DNA of 64,000 nucleotides from Neobacillus ginsengisoli. Lineage in GTDB: Bacteria; Bacillota; Bacilli; Bacillales_B; DSM-18226. The translations under genes were made by a program, and so were the position numbers. This document shows positions 19,094 to 27,145 of the stretch, one piece after another. Position 1 is the first letter of the stretch. Each line of letters begins with the position of its first letter. Where the stretch lies: the NCBI RefSeq assembly GCF_030813055.1, contig NZ_JAUSTW010000001.1, positions 310,001-374,000 of the forward strand, in the 5' to 3' direction. The notes under the pieces were generated by a model. It did no database searches. It was not told the origin of the DNA and worked only from the letters and a program-made list of their open reading frames with translations.

Positions 19094-19130
19094 AAAGCAT
19101 TGGCCTTGTATTAAGGTTAATGCTTTTTTT
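19094..19130 (+). terminator. terminator after the 26-aa ORF
   Basis: The imperfect 14-bp stem aaagcattggcctt (19094-19107) with aaggttaatgcttt (19113-19126) is followed by a T run. Confidence 0.85.
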
Positions 19131-19247
19131 TATGAAAAATTTATTATTCTTTTTTAAATAATATACAATGGACAGACACAATCTCACCTCTCCCTTCATA
19201 GGAATTAGTTATAGGCGATAGTCTAAGGAAAGTTGGGGTGGAAGTAA

Positions 19248-19964
19248 ATGGCTGGAATTTTTACAGCTCTCGGGTATTTAGTAAAAGAGTTTTTATTTCT
19301 AGTCTCATATGTGAAAAATAATGCTTTTCCTCAACCCCTTTCTGCTGCAGAAGAACGAAAATACCTACGCTTAATGGCAGAGGGAGATTCACATGCCCGC
19401 AATATGTTAATCGAACATAATTTACGTCTGGTTGCACACATAGTAAAAAAATTCGAAAATACCGGGGAGGATTCGGAGGATTTAATATCGATCGGAACAA
19501 TTGGTTTAATTAAAGCGATTGAAAGCTATTCAGAGGGGAAAGGCACAAAGCTTGCCACCTATGCGGCCCGATGTATTGAAAATGAAATCCTCATGCATTT
19601 GCGTGCTCTTAAGAAAACGAAAAAAGATGTATCATTGCATGACCCGATCGGCCAAGATAAAGAAGGAAATGAAATATCGCTGATTGATGTTCTCAAGTCT
19701 GAATCAGAGGACGTAATTGATACGATTCAATTAAACATGGAGTTGGAAAAAATTAGACAGTATATTGATGTGCTTGATGAACGGGAAAAAGAAGTGATTA
19801 TCGGCCGATTTGGGCTTGATCTGCAAAAAGAAAAAACCCAGCGGGAAATTGCTAAGGAGCTGGGAATATCGAGAAGCTATGTTTCCAGAATTGAAAAACG
19901 CGCGCTTATGAAAATGTTCCATGAATTTTATCGGGCGGAAAAAGAGCGGAAAAAAAATCGCTAA
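19248..19964 (+). CDS. sigK: RNA polymerase sigma factor sigma-K, uninterrupted pro-form
   Basis: This 238-aa late mother-cell sporulation sigma factor is present as one continuous gene. The N-terminal pro-sequence (residues 1-20, ending FLFLVS before Tyr21) is the hydrophobic part that SpoIVFB removes in B. subtilis. Region 2 ([38 protein letters not shown]) and region 4 with helix-turn-helix ([23 protein letters not shown]) are intact. In B. subtilis the gene is split into spoIVCB and spoIIIC by the skin element; here there is no interruption. Confidence 0.98.
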   Translation: MAGIFTALGYLVKEFLFLVSYVKNNAFPQPLSAAEERKYLRLMAEGDSHARNMLIEHNLRLVAHIVKKFENTGEDSEDLISIGTIGLIKAIESYSEGKGTKLATYAARCIENEILMHLRALKKTKKDVSLHDPIGQDKEGNEISLIDVLKSESEDVIDTIQLNMELEKIRQYIDVLDEREKEVIIGRFGLDLQKEKTQREIAKELGISRSYVSRIEKRALMKMFHEFYRAEKERKKNR

Positions 19965-19978
19965 TGATGTTCACACAA

Positions 19979-20014
19979 AAAAATAGAGCAGGAGATTACT
20001 CCTGCTCTATTTTT
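19979..20014. terminator. bidirectional terminator between sigK and the lipoprotein gene
   Basis: A 16-bp perfect stem (19979-19994 with 19999-20014) with a 4-base loop has A runs on one side and T runs on the other, so it works on both strands. The minus-strand stop codon of the lipoprotein gene is in the loop. Confidence 0.95.
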
Positions 20015-20967
20015 CCGTCTTTTAAAAGTGTGCTCCAGTTTTTACCTCTATCTAAAGATTCATATAAATCATTTTTATAGGTAGTAAAGGCAATTTGATT
20101 TTCATTTTTTGGGTTAACAGCTATATAGGTGATGGGATTATCTTGGTCAAGAAAAGGAATTGCTATATTTCCTTGTTCACCAGTTTTGGGATTCGCTGTG
20201 TTTAATAATATATTATAATTTTCAACAACACTCGAATACAAAATGCGATCCCCTGAAAAAGTGAGGGCGGTCACCATAAACGGACCTGCTGTGAGCTTCA
20301 TCGTATTTCCGTTATCTTCAGAGTAGTAAATTCCGGCCCTAGTGGCCATTGCCATAATATCCCCGTTTTTAGGATGCACAGCAATCATACCAAGTGAATC
20401 GGATTTGAAATTCTTTAAAGTGCTCTTTTTCCAAGTTTTTCCATCATCCGTTGAATAGTTTACACCGTAATTCAAATCTTTGTCCTGCTGTTCATTCAGG
20501 ACATATATATCCTTTCCGGAAAAGCTGGCCGAAATGAAATGAAAGTTGTTTTTACCATAAAACGCGATATTTTTTAGTGTTTTTCCTTTATCCGTGCTTT
20601 CTACTAAGCCAAGGGGATCCTTCAGATCTGTTCCTTTTCGCGGATGCCCGCTCGCTAAAAACCCTGTTTCAATTGCTTGAAATCCCAAATAGTTATTAAG
20701 ATCAGCAGTCGTTTCATACCATTTTGAATCCTTAAATATTTTTAAACCTTTATCTGAGGCAACATACAGTGCGTTGTCATTGCCGGGAAATCCAATACCT
20801 TGAATGACTTTCAAGTTTATCGTTTTTGCTTGAACAATCTCGAACTTAGGTTGAACCTTACTTATTTGTTGTGTCTTTTTCTGCTCCCAGCTATTGCTGC
20901 TGCAGCCTGCTGCTGCCAATAACATTCCGGTTATAAGGGCAAAAATCACTTTCTTTTGAACCGTCAC
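19996..20967 (-). CDS. BNR-repeat lipoprotein (F510_1955-type glycosylhydrolase family)
   Basis: This 323-aa secreted lipoprotein has a signal peptide of about 20 residues ending in the lipobox AAAGC, then repeated sialidase-like Asp-box motifs such as STDDGKTWKK, SEDNGNTMK and SLDRGKNWS. These form a beta-propeller of the VPS10/photosystem assembly type. GTG 20967 was chosen because ggagg precedes it on the minus strand and it gives a proper signal peptide. It is downstream of a response regulator gene (46-base gap) and probably in its operon. Enzyme activity is uncertain. Confidence 0.8.
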   Translation of the reverse strand: MTVQKKVIFALITGMLLAAAGCSSNSWEQKKTQQISKVQPKFEIVQAKTINLKVIQGIGFPGNDNALYVASDKGLKIFKDSKWYETTADLNNYLGFQAIETGFLASGHPRKGTDLKDPLGLVESTDKGKTLKNIAFYGKNNFHFISASFSGKDIYVLNEQQDKDLNYGVNYSTDDGKTWKKSTLKNFKSDSLGMIAVHPKNGDIMAMATRAGIYYSEDNGNTMKLTAGPFMVTALTFSGDRILYSSVVENYNILLNTANPKTGEQGNIAIPFLDQDNPITYIAVNPKNENQIAFTTYKNDLYESLDRGKNWSTLLKDGKIEQE

Positions 20968-21013
20968 TTTTCTTCCTCCAATTATTAACCTCAATTACGC
21001 TATTTACTATTAT

Positions 21014-21694
21014 TTAAGATTCCTTATCCATCCACTTATAACCCAGTCCCCATACGGTTGTCAAATATTCATCCACATGAAAACCTGTTTTCCTTAACTT
21101 TTCTCTTAAGTTCCGAACATGGGAATCAATCGTCCGGTCTTCCGTTGCAACAGAGTATCCCCAGATCGTTGTAAGCAGGTGTTCGCGGGTAAAGACTTTG
21201 TTTCGGTTCTGTAAAAAAAGCCCCAATAAAGCGAACTCTTTTGGTGTTAATGGTACATGTGTCTCTCGGAATGAAACCTCGAAGGAATCTTCATTTAAGT
21301 TAAGTCCATTAAAGGCAACAGTAGCAGTGTGTCCTTTTTTCCTCCGTAAAATCGCTTCCATTCTCGCGATTAGCTCATCTTCATCAAACGGCTTGGAAAT
21401 ATAATCATCGGCCCCAATCTTTAAGCCTTTTACAATATCAATTTTTTCACTCCGAGCCGTAAGCATAATAATTGGAGTATCCCAATGCTTCCGTATTTGT
21501 CTGCATGCCTCCCAGCCGTCCATATCAGGCATCATCACGTCTAACAAAATAATATCCGCTTTATTAGCCTCAAGATAATGAATCGCTTCATTTGCGGAAG
21601 TCATTTTAATGCAGCTGTATCCTTTCGGAGCTAAATAAAGGGAAAGTAAATCTAGCATTCTCGTTTCATCATCAATTAGCAGGACTTTTTTCAA
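21014..21694 (-). CDS. OmpR/PhoB-type response regulator
   Basis: This 226-aa regulator has a receiver domain (1-115) with acidic pocket DDE at residues 8-10, phospho-acceptor Asp52 in LLDVMMPDMDGW, Thr79 and Lys101 in SKPFDEDE, and a winged-helix DNA-binding domain (about 130-226; TPKEFALLGLF, DSHVRNLREKLRK). No histidine kinase gene lies next to it; the downstream gene encodes a BNR lipoprotein. ATG 21694 follows a minus-strand gggagaga site. The target genes are unknown. Confidence 0.93.
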   Translation of the reverse strand: MKKVLLIDDETRMLDLLSLYLAPKGYSCIKMTSANEAIHYLEANKADIILLDVMMPDMDGWEACRQIRKHWDTPIIMLTARSEKIDIVKGLKIGADDYISKPFDEDELIARMEAILRRKKGHTATVAFNGLNLNEDSFEVSFRETHVPLTPKEFALLGLFLQNRNKVFTREHLLTTIWGYSVATEDRTIDSHVRNLREKLRKTGFHVDEYLTTVWGLGYKWMDKES

Positions 21695-21800
21695 ATGACA
21701 TCTCTCCCAGTATAAATATGTAGGAATAAATTATACTACAAAAAGGACCATTCACTATGTTTAATACCTTTACATGATGGTAAATAAAATTATTACAGGA

Positions 21801-21808
21801 CATACACT
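21801..21808 (+). promoter_or_regulatory. possible sigma-E -10 element before the YjcZ-type gene
   Basis: CATACACT matches the sigma-E -10 consensus CATACAMT exactly and lies 66 bases before the YjcZ-type start. The -35 region (AT-rich, near 21779-21786) is only a weak match, so this is tentative. Confidence 0.4.
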
Positions 21809-21873
21809 TCCGCCTATACATGCCATTTAAGGGCTCATACCCTAATAATAAAAAGGATAAAGGGGGGAATTTT

Positions 21874-22035
21874 ATGCCATATGGTTATCCATATTCCTAC
21901 GGCTGCCCAGCCCCTTATCCAGCCTTTCCTGTACCCTATGCAGGCGGTGGCGGATTTTGGTTCGCAGTCATAATCGTTCTATTTATTCTGTTGTTATTAT
22001 TCGGCGGCTGGTGGTGGTATACACGGTTTTGCTAA
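21874..22035 (+). CDS. YjcZ family sporulation-associated small membrane protein
   Basis: This 53-aa protein has a Tyr/Pro/Gly-rich N-terminus (MPYGYPYSYGCPAPYP), a Gly patch, and one long membrane helix (about 25-46) ending in GGWWWYTRFC. This is the YjcZ pattern found in many copies in spore-forming Bacilli. ATG 21874 follows aaagggggg; the ORF could extend upstream to 21820 but the ribosome-binding site favours the shorter form. Confidence 0.85.
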   Translation: MPYGYPYSYGCPAPYPAFPVPYAGGGGFWFAVIIVLFILLLLFGGWWWYTRFC

Positions 22036-22382
22036 AACAATTAAAGGCTTATGCTTGATTGCATAAGTTTTTTCTTATTAATAATGCGGTAACTATAGAA
22101 TTTTTCAAAAAATAAACATATAATCGAAAGGTACAAAAGCATGCGTGGCAATAAACATGGCAGCAACTACATATTCAAAAGTCTGGAATCTTGACGTAAT
22201 TAGTGAAAATGGTTAAAAGACCAATATAAAATAATTTGAATATAAAAGGAAAATAGCTTGGAGCTCCAAGCTATTTTTTATCTGAATTAATTTGTGTGAA
22301 ATTTTTGAATTATAAGTGATTTAATTCAGGCTTAGATGAATAGCCCCAACAAGTGAATGCGTTACAAATTGCCCTAATTTTT
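22036..22382. other. intergenic region with two terminators and no clear gene
   Basis: The region holds the YjcZ gene terminator (cttatgc 22048-22054, gcataag 22061-22067, T run) and, farther on, a fully palindromic terminator at 22251-22276. Between them, two very short ORFs (22141, 17 codons; 22157, 19 codons) lack good ribosome-binding sites. A sequence catataat at 22117-22124 could be a -10 element. A small RNA ending at 22276 is possible; otherwise nothing is seen. Confidence 0.5.
22251..22280. terminator. palindromic bidirectional terminator
   Basis: A 26-base perfect palindrome (aaatagcttggag at 22251-22263, then its complement) is flanked by A and T runs. It is about 100 bases from the stop of pssA on the minus strand and may end pssA transcripts, as well as an unidentified + strand transcript. 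Confidence 0.8.
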
Positions 22383-22922
22383 TTAAACCTTCTTTAGTTT
22401 AAAGGAACCGACCATTAGGAAAGATAGAATGATGATTATGAAAAAATATGTTTGGGCTGGTAAATAGGGGATGGCTAAGAAGCTTAGTGTTGCCAGGCAG
22501 CCGGCAGCTGTAATGGGTAAGCCGGTAAAATATCCATTGCTTTCAGTAATGTTAAATCGTGCTAATCGGAAAGCACCGCAGCCAATATAGAATACAGTGA
22601 AAAATGAACCGGGTCCGCCAAAATCCTGTAAAACTCCTTGATACAATAATAGTGCAGGTGCCACGCCAAATGATATAATATCACTCATGGAATCCAATTG
22701 TTTGCCTAGCTCTGATTCAATATTAAATTTTCTTGCAATCATTCCATCAAAGCGATCTGCTAATGCGGCAATAAAAATTAACAATAAACTCAATCTTAAA
22801 TTTCCATGAAGTCCGAAAACAATGGCAAAGCCGCCTAAAGATAAATTCGTTAATGTAATTACATTTGCAGTTTGGGCTTTAAGTTTTTTCACTGTTTGAT
22901 CAAAAACATCCAATAAAAACAT
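22383..22922 (-). CDS. pssA: CDP-diacylglycerol-serine O-phosphatidyltransferase
   Basis: This 179-aa integral membrane enzyme makes phosphatidylserine from CDP-diacylglycerol and serine. The CDP-alcohol phosphotransferase signature is present near residues 56-80: DG..AR........G...D...D, seen in DGMIARKFN and GKQLDSMSD. About six hydrophobic segments follow the family layout. The start ATG 22922 has a minus-strand gaggag/aaggagtgatg region before it. It is divergent from psd, the next enzyme of the pathway. Confidence 0.95.
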   Translation of the reverse strand: MFLLDVFDQTVKKLKAQTANVITLTNLSLGGFAIVFGLHGNLRLSLLLIFIAALADRFDGMIARKFNIESELGKQLDSMSDIISFGVAPALLLYQGVLQDFGGPGSFFTVFYIGCGAFRLARFNITESNGYFTGLPITAAGCLATLSFLAIPYLPAQTYFFIIIILSFLMVGSFKLKKV

Positions 22923-23052
22923 TTCTCCTCATCACTCCTTTTTTACAAGCCGAAAGAGAATCAATTTTCTGTCGATTACTTTATAATATTTAATTCTAAG
23001 TCTTTTATGCCAGTTCGTAAAGAGTATATTTACACTATTTGGGGGTAGTTCC

Positions 23053-23835
23053 ATGATTCAGCCGTTTTATCGCTTGCTTATAGAATTAACCAATGGAAGG
23101 TGGTCTTCTTCTCTTTTAAAGCGCTTTGCCCGTTCAAGAATCAGTCGTTTCATTGTTCCTTCTTTTACAAAAATTTATCACTTAAATCAAGAAGAAATGG
23201 AAAAGGAAATCCATGAGTTTCCGACTCTTCATGATTTATTTGTCAGGTCCTTAAGAAAAGAAGCTAGGAAAATCGAGCAAGGCCCCGGCTTTGTCGTAAG
23301 TCCGGTTGATGCCGTCATCGAGGATGTCGGGGACATAAAAGAAACAAGTGAAATTGTCGTAAAAGGAAAAGTTTATTCTATTGAAGAAATGTTGGGAGAC
23401 CATAACCTCCTGACAAAATATTTAAATGGTAAATACATGATTCTTTATTTAAGCCCGAGCCATTATCATCGCATACATAGCCCTGTAGCGGGGACAGTCA
23501 CAAAGCAATGGACACTTGGAGCAAAGTCCTATCCTGTTAATAAATGGGGATTAAAATACGGGGTTCGAACGCTTGCAAAGAACTACCGGGTTATAACAGA
23601 ATTGATTACGGAATTTGGACATGTCGCTGTCGTAAAGGTGGGAGCGATGTTTGTTAACTCAATTGAAACGACACATAAAGGAACACATCTTGAAAAAGGA
23701 GAGGAAATGGCCTATTTTAGTTTCGGTTCCACTGTTGTATTGTTGTTTGAAAAGGGGATCTTTCAAATTGATGCATTAATTCAAACTCCTCATGATATTA
23801 AGGTCGGGGAAAAAATAGGAGTTATGAAGAATTGA
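23053..23835 (+). CDS. psd: phosphatidylserine decarboxylase proenzyme
   Basis: This 260-aa membrane-associated proenzyme forms phosphatidylethanolamine. The self-cleavage site is FGST near residue 226 (the Ser becomes the pyruvoyl group), followed by VVLLFE. The catalytic-triad region is visible as SPVDAVIEDV and SPSHYHRIHSPVAG. Length is typical. ATG 23053 follows gggggtagttcc. It is transcribed away from pssA, which supplies its substrate. Confidence 0.97.
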   Translation: MIQPFYRLLIELTNGRWSSSLLKRFARSRISRFIVPSFTKIYHLNQEEMEKEIHEFPTLHDLFVRSLRKEARKIEQGPGFVVSPVDAVIEDVGDIKETSEIVVKGKVYSIEEMLGDHNLLTKYLNGKYMILYLSPSHYHRIHSPVAGTVTKQWTLGAKSYPVNKWGLKYGVRTLAKNYRVITELITEFGHVAVVKVGAMFVNSIETTHKGTHLEKGEEMAYFSFGSTVVLLFEKGIFQIDALIQTPHDIKVGEKIGVMKN

Positions 23836-23855
23836 GTGGGACGATGTATGAATGG

Positions 23856-23880
23856 CGGCGCTTAATTGCGCCGTATTTTT
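23856..23880 (+). terminator. terminator after psd
   Basis: The stem cggcgc (23856-23861) with gcgccg (23868-23873) is followed by TATTTTT. Confidence 0.75.
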
Positions 23881-23929
23881 CGGCTAATCGGAAGAATATA
23901 AATGAATCGGCGGGTTTTCTTTAAGATAA

Positions 23930-23951
23930 TAAAAAAAGCCCCGAATAGGGC
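23930..23951 (-). terminator. terminator of sda (minus strand)
   Basis: On the minus strand, gccc-tattc-gggGC is followed by seven T (complement of 23931-23937). It stands 11 bases after the sda stop. Confidence 0.8.
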
Positions 23952-23961
23952 ATATGAAAAA

Positions 23962-24102
23962 TTATGAAGAAACCTTCATTTTATTAAATAAAGAACGTCG
24001 GTGAATTTCAGTTTCAATGAGGTGAATAAAATCCGGACTTAGATTCAATTCTCTTGCTTTGAAATAAGATTCAATCAACAATTCATCTGACAGTTTACGC
24101 AT
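23962..24102 (-). CDS. sda: sporulation histidine kinase inhibitor Sda
   Basis: This 46-aa protein begins [16 protein letters not shown], the diagnostic sequence of Sda, and has the two-helix hairpin pattern ([16 protein letters not shown]). Sda binds the sporulation kinase KinA and blocks its autophosphorylation, delaying sporulation when DNA replication is disturbed. The minus-strand ribosome-binding site ggaggtg lies 9 bases before ATG 24102. A cluster of DnaA boxes upstream fits its known control by DnaA. Confidence 0.96.
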   Translation of the reverse strand: MRKLSDELLIESYFKARELNLSPDFIHLIETEIHRRSLFNKMKVSS

Positions 24103-24224
24103 GTCAGAATGCACCTCCAAATTAAAAAAATTGTTCTAAAAGATTAATGTCTAACATAAAATGGTAGGTTCCATTGATGTACCCTAAATCTACCAAATTT
24201 AATCGTTAAGAACAACCGTTCTAA

Positions 24225-24323
24225 ATATCCACAGGTTTTGGTGGATAACTTGTGGTTAACTTGTTTATAAAACATTAAAAAGTAAATGATTCAATGGGTA
24301 TAATGTTAATAACTTTATCCACA
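24225..24323. promoter_or_regulatory. DnaA-box cluster upstream of sda
   Basis: One perfect DnaA box TTATCCACA is at 24315-24323. Four further sites with one mismatch are at 24225-24233 (+), 24240-24248 (-), 24251-24259 (-) and 24262-24270 (-). Five sites within 100 bases is far above chance in this window. DnaA control of sda is established in B. subtilis. The rest of the gap 24103-24628 is AT-rich; no ORF of interest was found in it. Confidence 0.85.
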
Positions 24324-24522
24324 GGTGTAAGATTTTAGGGGATTTGTCGAAAAATATTTTTAAATTAAGTATTTAAACAGTGTTTTTATTAAAAATTAGC
24401 TTTATTTTTTACTGAAGCAGTTTTTTTCTTATCATGTATTGTCGTTATTTGACGAACAATATGGTTATCAATTTTTGATGGTTCGTAATTGATTTGGGAA
24501 AGTAATTGAAAATTTTTATTCT

Positions 24523-24551
24523 TTGAAACAAAAGGCAAAATTCGTTATGAT
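24523..24551 (+). promoter_or_regulatory. sigma-A promoter of the yqeG operon
   Basis: TTGAAA at 24523-24528 and TATGAT at 24546-24551 are separated by 17 bases. It lies about 75 bases before the yqeG start. Confidence 0.7.
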
Positions 24552-24628
24552 GATACAATAAAAGCGAAAGCTCCTATTGACAAGGCAATTTAACTGGGAA
24601 TCTAATTCTTTTAAGAGGTGTACGCTTA

Positions 24629-25144
24629 GTGTTAAAACAATTTTTACCAAATGAACATGTAAAAAGTATTCTGGACATAAATCCTGAAGATTTGAAAGAA
24701 AGAGGAATAAAAGGGATAATCACGGATTTGGATAATACCCTTGTGGAATGGGACCGCCCATATGCCACCCCGCAATTAATCAAATGGTTTGATGAAATAA
24801 AAAAACATAATATTCTCGTTACCATTGTTTCCAATAACAATGAAGAGCGTGTTAAGGCGTTTTCAGATCCGCTGAAAATCCCGTTTATTTTTAGGGCTAA
24901 GAAGCCAATGGGACCTGCTTTTCACAGAGCGATTGCTCAAATGGGAATTAAAAAGGAAGAAACAGTCGTTATCGGTGATCAACTATTAACCGATGTACTC
25001 GGGGGAAACCGCACTGGTTTTCATACGATCCTCGTTGTTCCGGTTGCCCAAACAGACGGGTTTTTTACAAAGTTTAATCGTTTTGTTGAACGAAGAATAT
25101 TAAATTGGTTTCGCAAAAAGGGAATGCTGCAGTGGGAGGATTAA
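24629..25144 (+). CDS. yqeG: HAD-superfamily phosphatase YqeG
   Basis: This 171-aa phosphatase of HAD subclass IIIA has motif I DLDNTLVEW (nucleophile Asp near residue 36), motif II TIVSNNNEER, and motif III IGDQLLTDVLGGNR. It is predicted to be cytosolic. The physiological substrate is not settled. ATG-type start GTG 24629 follows aagaggtg. It opens an operon of at least eight genes that runs to yqeM. Confidence 0.93.
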   Translation: MLKQFLPNEHVKSILDINPEDLKERGIKGIITDLDNTLVEWDRPYATPQLIKWFDEIKKHNILVTIVSNNNEERVKAFSDPLKIPFIFRAKKPMGPAFHRAIAQMGIKKEETVVIGDQLLTDVLGGNRTGFHTILVVPVAQTDGFFTKFNRFVERRILNWFRKKGMLQWED

Positions 25145-25147
25145 TCA

Positions 25148-26254
25148 GTGAATGAACAACAAAATATTTGCATGGGTTGCGGCGTGAAGGTCCAAACCGA
25201 AAACCCTAATGAATTAGGATATGCACCTGCTTCCGCTTTGGAAAAGGAAATGCTTATTTGCCAAAGATGTTTTCGTTTAAAACATTATAATGAGGTTCAG
25301 GATGTTAATTTAACCGATGATGACTTTTTAAAAATTTTAAACGGGATTGGGCAGAAAGAAGCCCTTATTGTTTTAATTGTTGATATTTTTGATTTTAACG
25401 GCAGCTGGCTTCCTGGGTTACACCGATTTGTCGGCAATAATAAAATATTGTTGGTAGGGAATAAGGTGGACTTATTGCCTAAATCTGTGAAGCACAATAA
25501 AATGATTCATTGGATGAAGCAAGAATCGCGGGAACTGGGCTTAAAGCCGGAAGAAGTGTTCCTCGTCAGTGCGTCAAAGGGTTTGTTTATTAAAGAAACT
25601 GCAGCTGCCATTGATGAATTGCGGAGAGGCAAAGATGTTTATGTCGTCGGTTGTACCAATGTCGGGAAATCAACTTTTATAAACCGAATCATAAAAGAAG
25701 TAACCGGTGAGGAAGATGTGATCACTACCTCACACTTTCCGGGAACAACTTTAGATATTATTAAAATCCCGCTTGAAAATGGAAAATCATTAATTGATTC
25801 ACCAGGAATTATTAATCACCATCAAATGGCTCATTTTGTTGATAAAAAGGATTTAAAAATTATCACGCCTAAAAAGGAAATCAAGCCAAAAATCTTTCAA
25901 TTAAATGAAGGACAAACCTTATTCTTTGGCGGATTGGCAAGGTTCGATTATGTGAGCGGCGGCAGAAGGTCATTTGTTTGCTATCTGTCTAATGAACTTA
26001 CTATTCATAGGACCAAAACAGAAAATGCCTCGGAGCTTTATGAGAAGCATGCCGGAGAAATGTTAACACCGCCGCGGACGGATCAAATGGAATCCTTTCC
26101 TGAGCTTGTTAAACAGGAATTCATGATAAAAGAAGCGAAAACGGATATCGTCTTTTCCGGACTGGGCTGGATCACGGTTAATGATCCGGGGGCAAAAGTA
26201 GTTGCTTACGTACCAAAGGGAGTTCAAACGTTAATTCGAAAATCTTTAATATAA
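25148..26254 (+). CDS. yqeH: ribosome biogenesis GTPase YqeH
   Basis: This 368-aa circularly permuted GTPase is needed for 30S subunit assembly. It begins with a zinc finger (CMGCG near residue 9 and CQRC near 38), then the GTPase motifs in permuted order: NKVDLLP (G4), SASKG (G5), GCTNVGKST (G1) and DSPGI (G3). The C-terminal domain binds RNA. It starts 3 bases after yqeG; GTG 25148 follows gggagga. Confidence 0.96.
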   Translation: MNEQQNICMGCGVKVQTENPNELGYAPASALEKEMLICQRCFRLKHYNEVQDVNLTDDDFLKILNGIGQKEALIVLIVDIFDFNGSWLPGLHRFVGNNKILLVGNKVDLLPKSVKHNKMIHWMKQESRELGLKPEEVFLVSASKGLFIKETAAAIDELRRGKDVYVVGCTNVGKSTFINRIIKEVTGEEDVITTSHFPGTTLDIIKIPLENGKSLIDSPGIINHHQMAHFVDKKDLKIITPKKEIKPKIFQLNEGQTLFFGGLARFDYVSGGRRSFVCYLSNELTIHRTKTENASELYEKHAGEMLTPPRTDQMESFPELVKQEFMIKEAKTDIVFSGLGWITVNDPGAKVVAYVPKGVQTLIRKSLI

Positions 26255-26305
26255 AAAGCGCGCACTTTTTATGTTACGCGTAATTAAGGGATTGGTGAGA
26301 AACAG

Positions 26306-27145
26306 GTGAAAAAGCTTTTTGCAGTTTTAGGAGATCCAATAGGACATTCGATGTCCCCGGTTATGCATAATGATTTATTTTCTTTCTATACTATCGATGC
26401 CCACTATCTGCCTTTTCAAGTAAAGCCTGCAGATGTTGAAGTTGCTGTAAAAGGATTAAAAGCAATCGGGGCTGCGGGATTTAATGTGACAATCCCTCAT
26501 AAAAGTACAATCATTCCTTTTTTAGATGAAGTGGATGACTTAGCCCTTAGCATTGGTGCAGTGAATACAGTTGTGAATGAAGCAGGTAAACTCAAAGGCT
26601 ATAATACAGACGGTCTGGGATTTTTAAAAGGCTTGGAAGCCTATTTTCCAACAGTTTCCGGGAAAAAGGTTTTAATTATTGGTGCCGGCGGAGCAGCGAG
26701 GGCGATTTACTTTACTTTAGCAAAATATAACCCTGAAGTTGTGAATATTGCTAACAGGACCATTGAGAGAGCAGCCCGGTTGGTTGAGGATTGTCCTTTT
26801 CCGATTTCTTCATCAGCAATTTCCTTAAAAGAAGCTGAAGATCATTTAGGGGATTATGATTTACTCATCCAAACCACGATGATTGGAATGTATCCGAAGA
26901 TTTCAGAACAGCCACTATGCCTTTCTAAACTTAGTACGCAGGCGATGGTATGTGATATAATATACAACCCGTTTGAAACGCAATTTTTACATGAAGCCAA
27001 ACGGGTAGGAGCAAAAGTCCAAAATGGAGTGGATATGTTTGTTTATCAGGGAGCACTCGCTTTTGAAAAATGGACTGACATTTTCCCTGATGTCCAAAGA
27101 ATGAGAGAGAATGTGTTAAAACAGCTGGGAGGCACACTATGTTAA
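26306..27145 (+). CDS. aroE: shikimate dehydrogenase
   Basis: This 279-aa NADP-dependent enzyme reduces 3-dehydroshikimate in aromatic amino acid synthesis. The substrate site is visible in GDPIGHSMSPVMHN and NVTIPHK (catalytic Lys near 65), and the NADP-binding loop in IIGAGGAARAI, with NRT following. GTG 26306 follows attggtgag. It overlaps yqeI by 7 bases. Confidence 0.97.
   Translation: MKKLFAVLGDPIGHSMSPVMHNDLFSFYTIDAHYLPFQVKPADVEVAVKGLKAIGAAGFNVTIPHKSTIIPFLDEVDDLALSIGAVNTVVNEAGKLKGYNTDGLGFLKGLEAYFPTVSGKKVLIIGAGGAARAIYFTLAKYNPEVVNIANRTIERAARLVEDCPFPISSSAISLKEAEDHLGDYDLLIQTTMIGMYPKISEQPLCLSKLSTQAMVCDIIYNPFETQFLHEAKRVGAKVQNGVDMFVYQGALAFEKWTDIFPDVQRMRENVLKQLGGTLC

Noticed and set aside
22141..22216. 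Two tiny ORFs (17 and 19 codons) after the YjcZ-type gene
   Set aside because: Neither has a convincing ribosome-binding site and both overlap each other; listed only as part of the gap.
24200..24340. DnaA-box cluster as a replication origin
   Set aside because: No dnaA, dnaN or DNA-unwinding element is nearby, and the known DnaA control of sda explains the sites.
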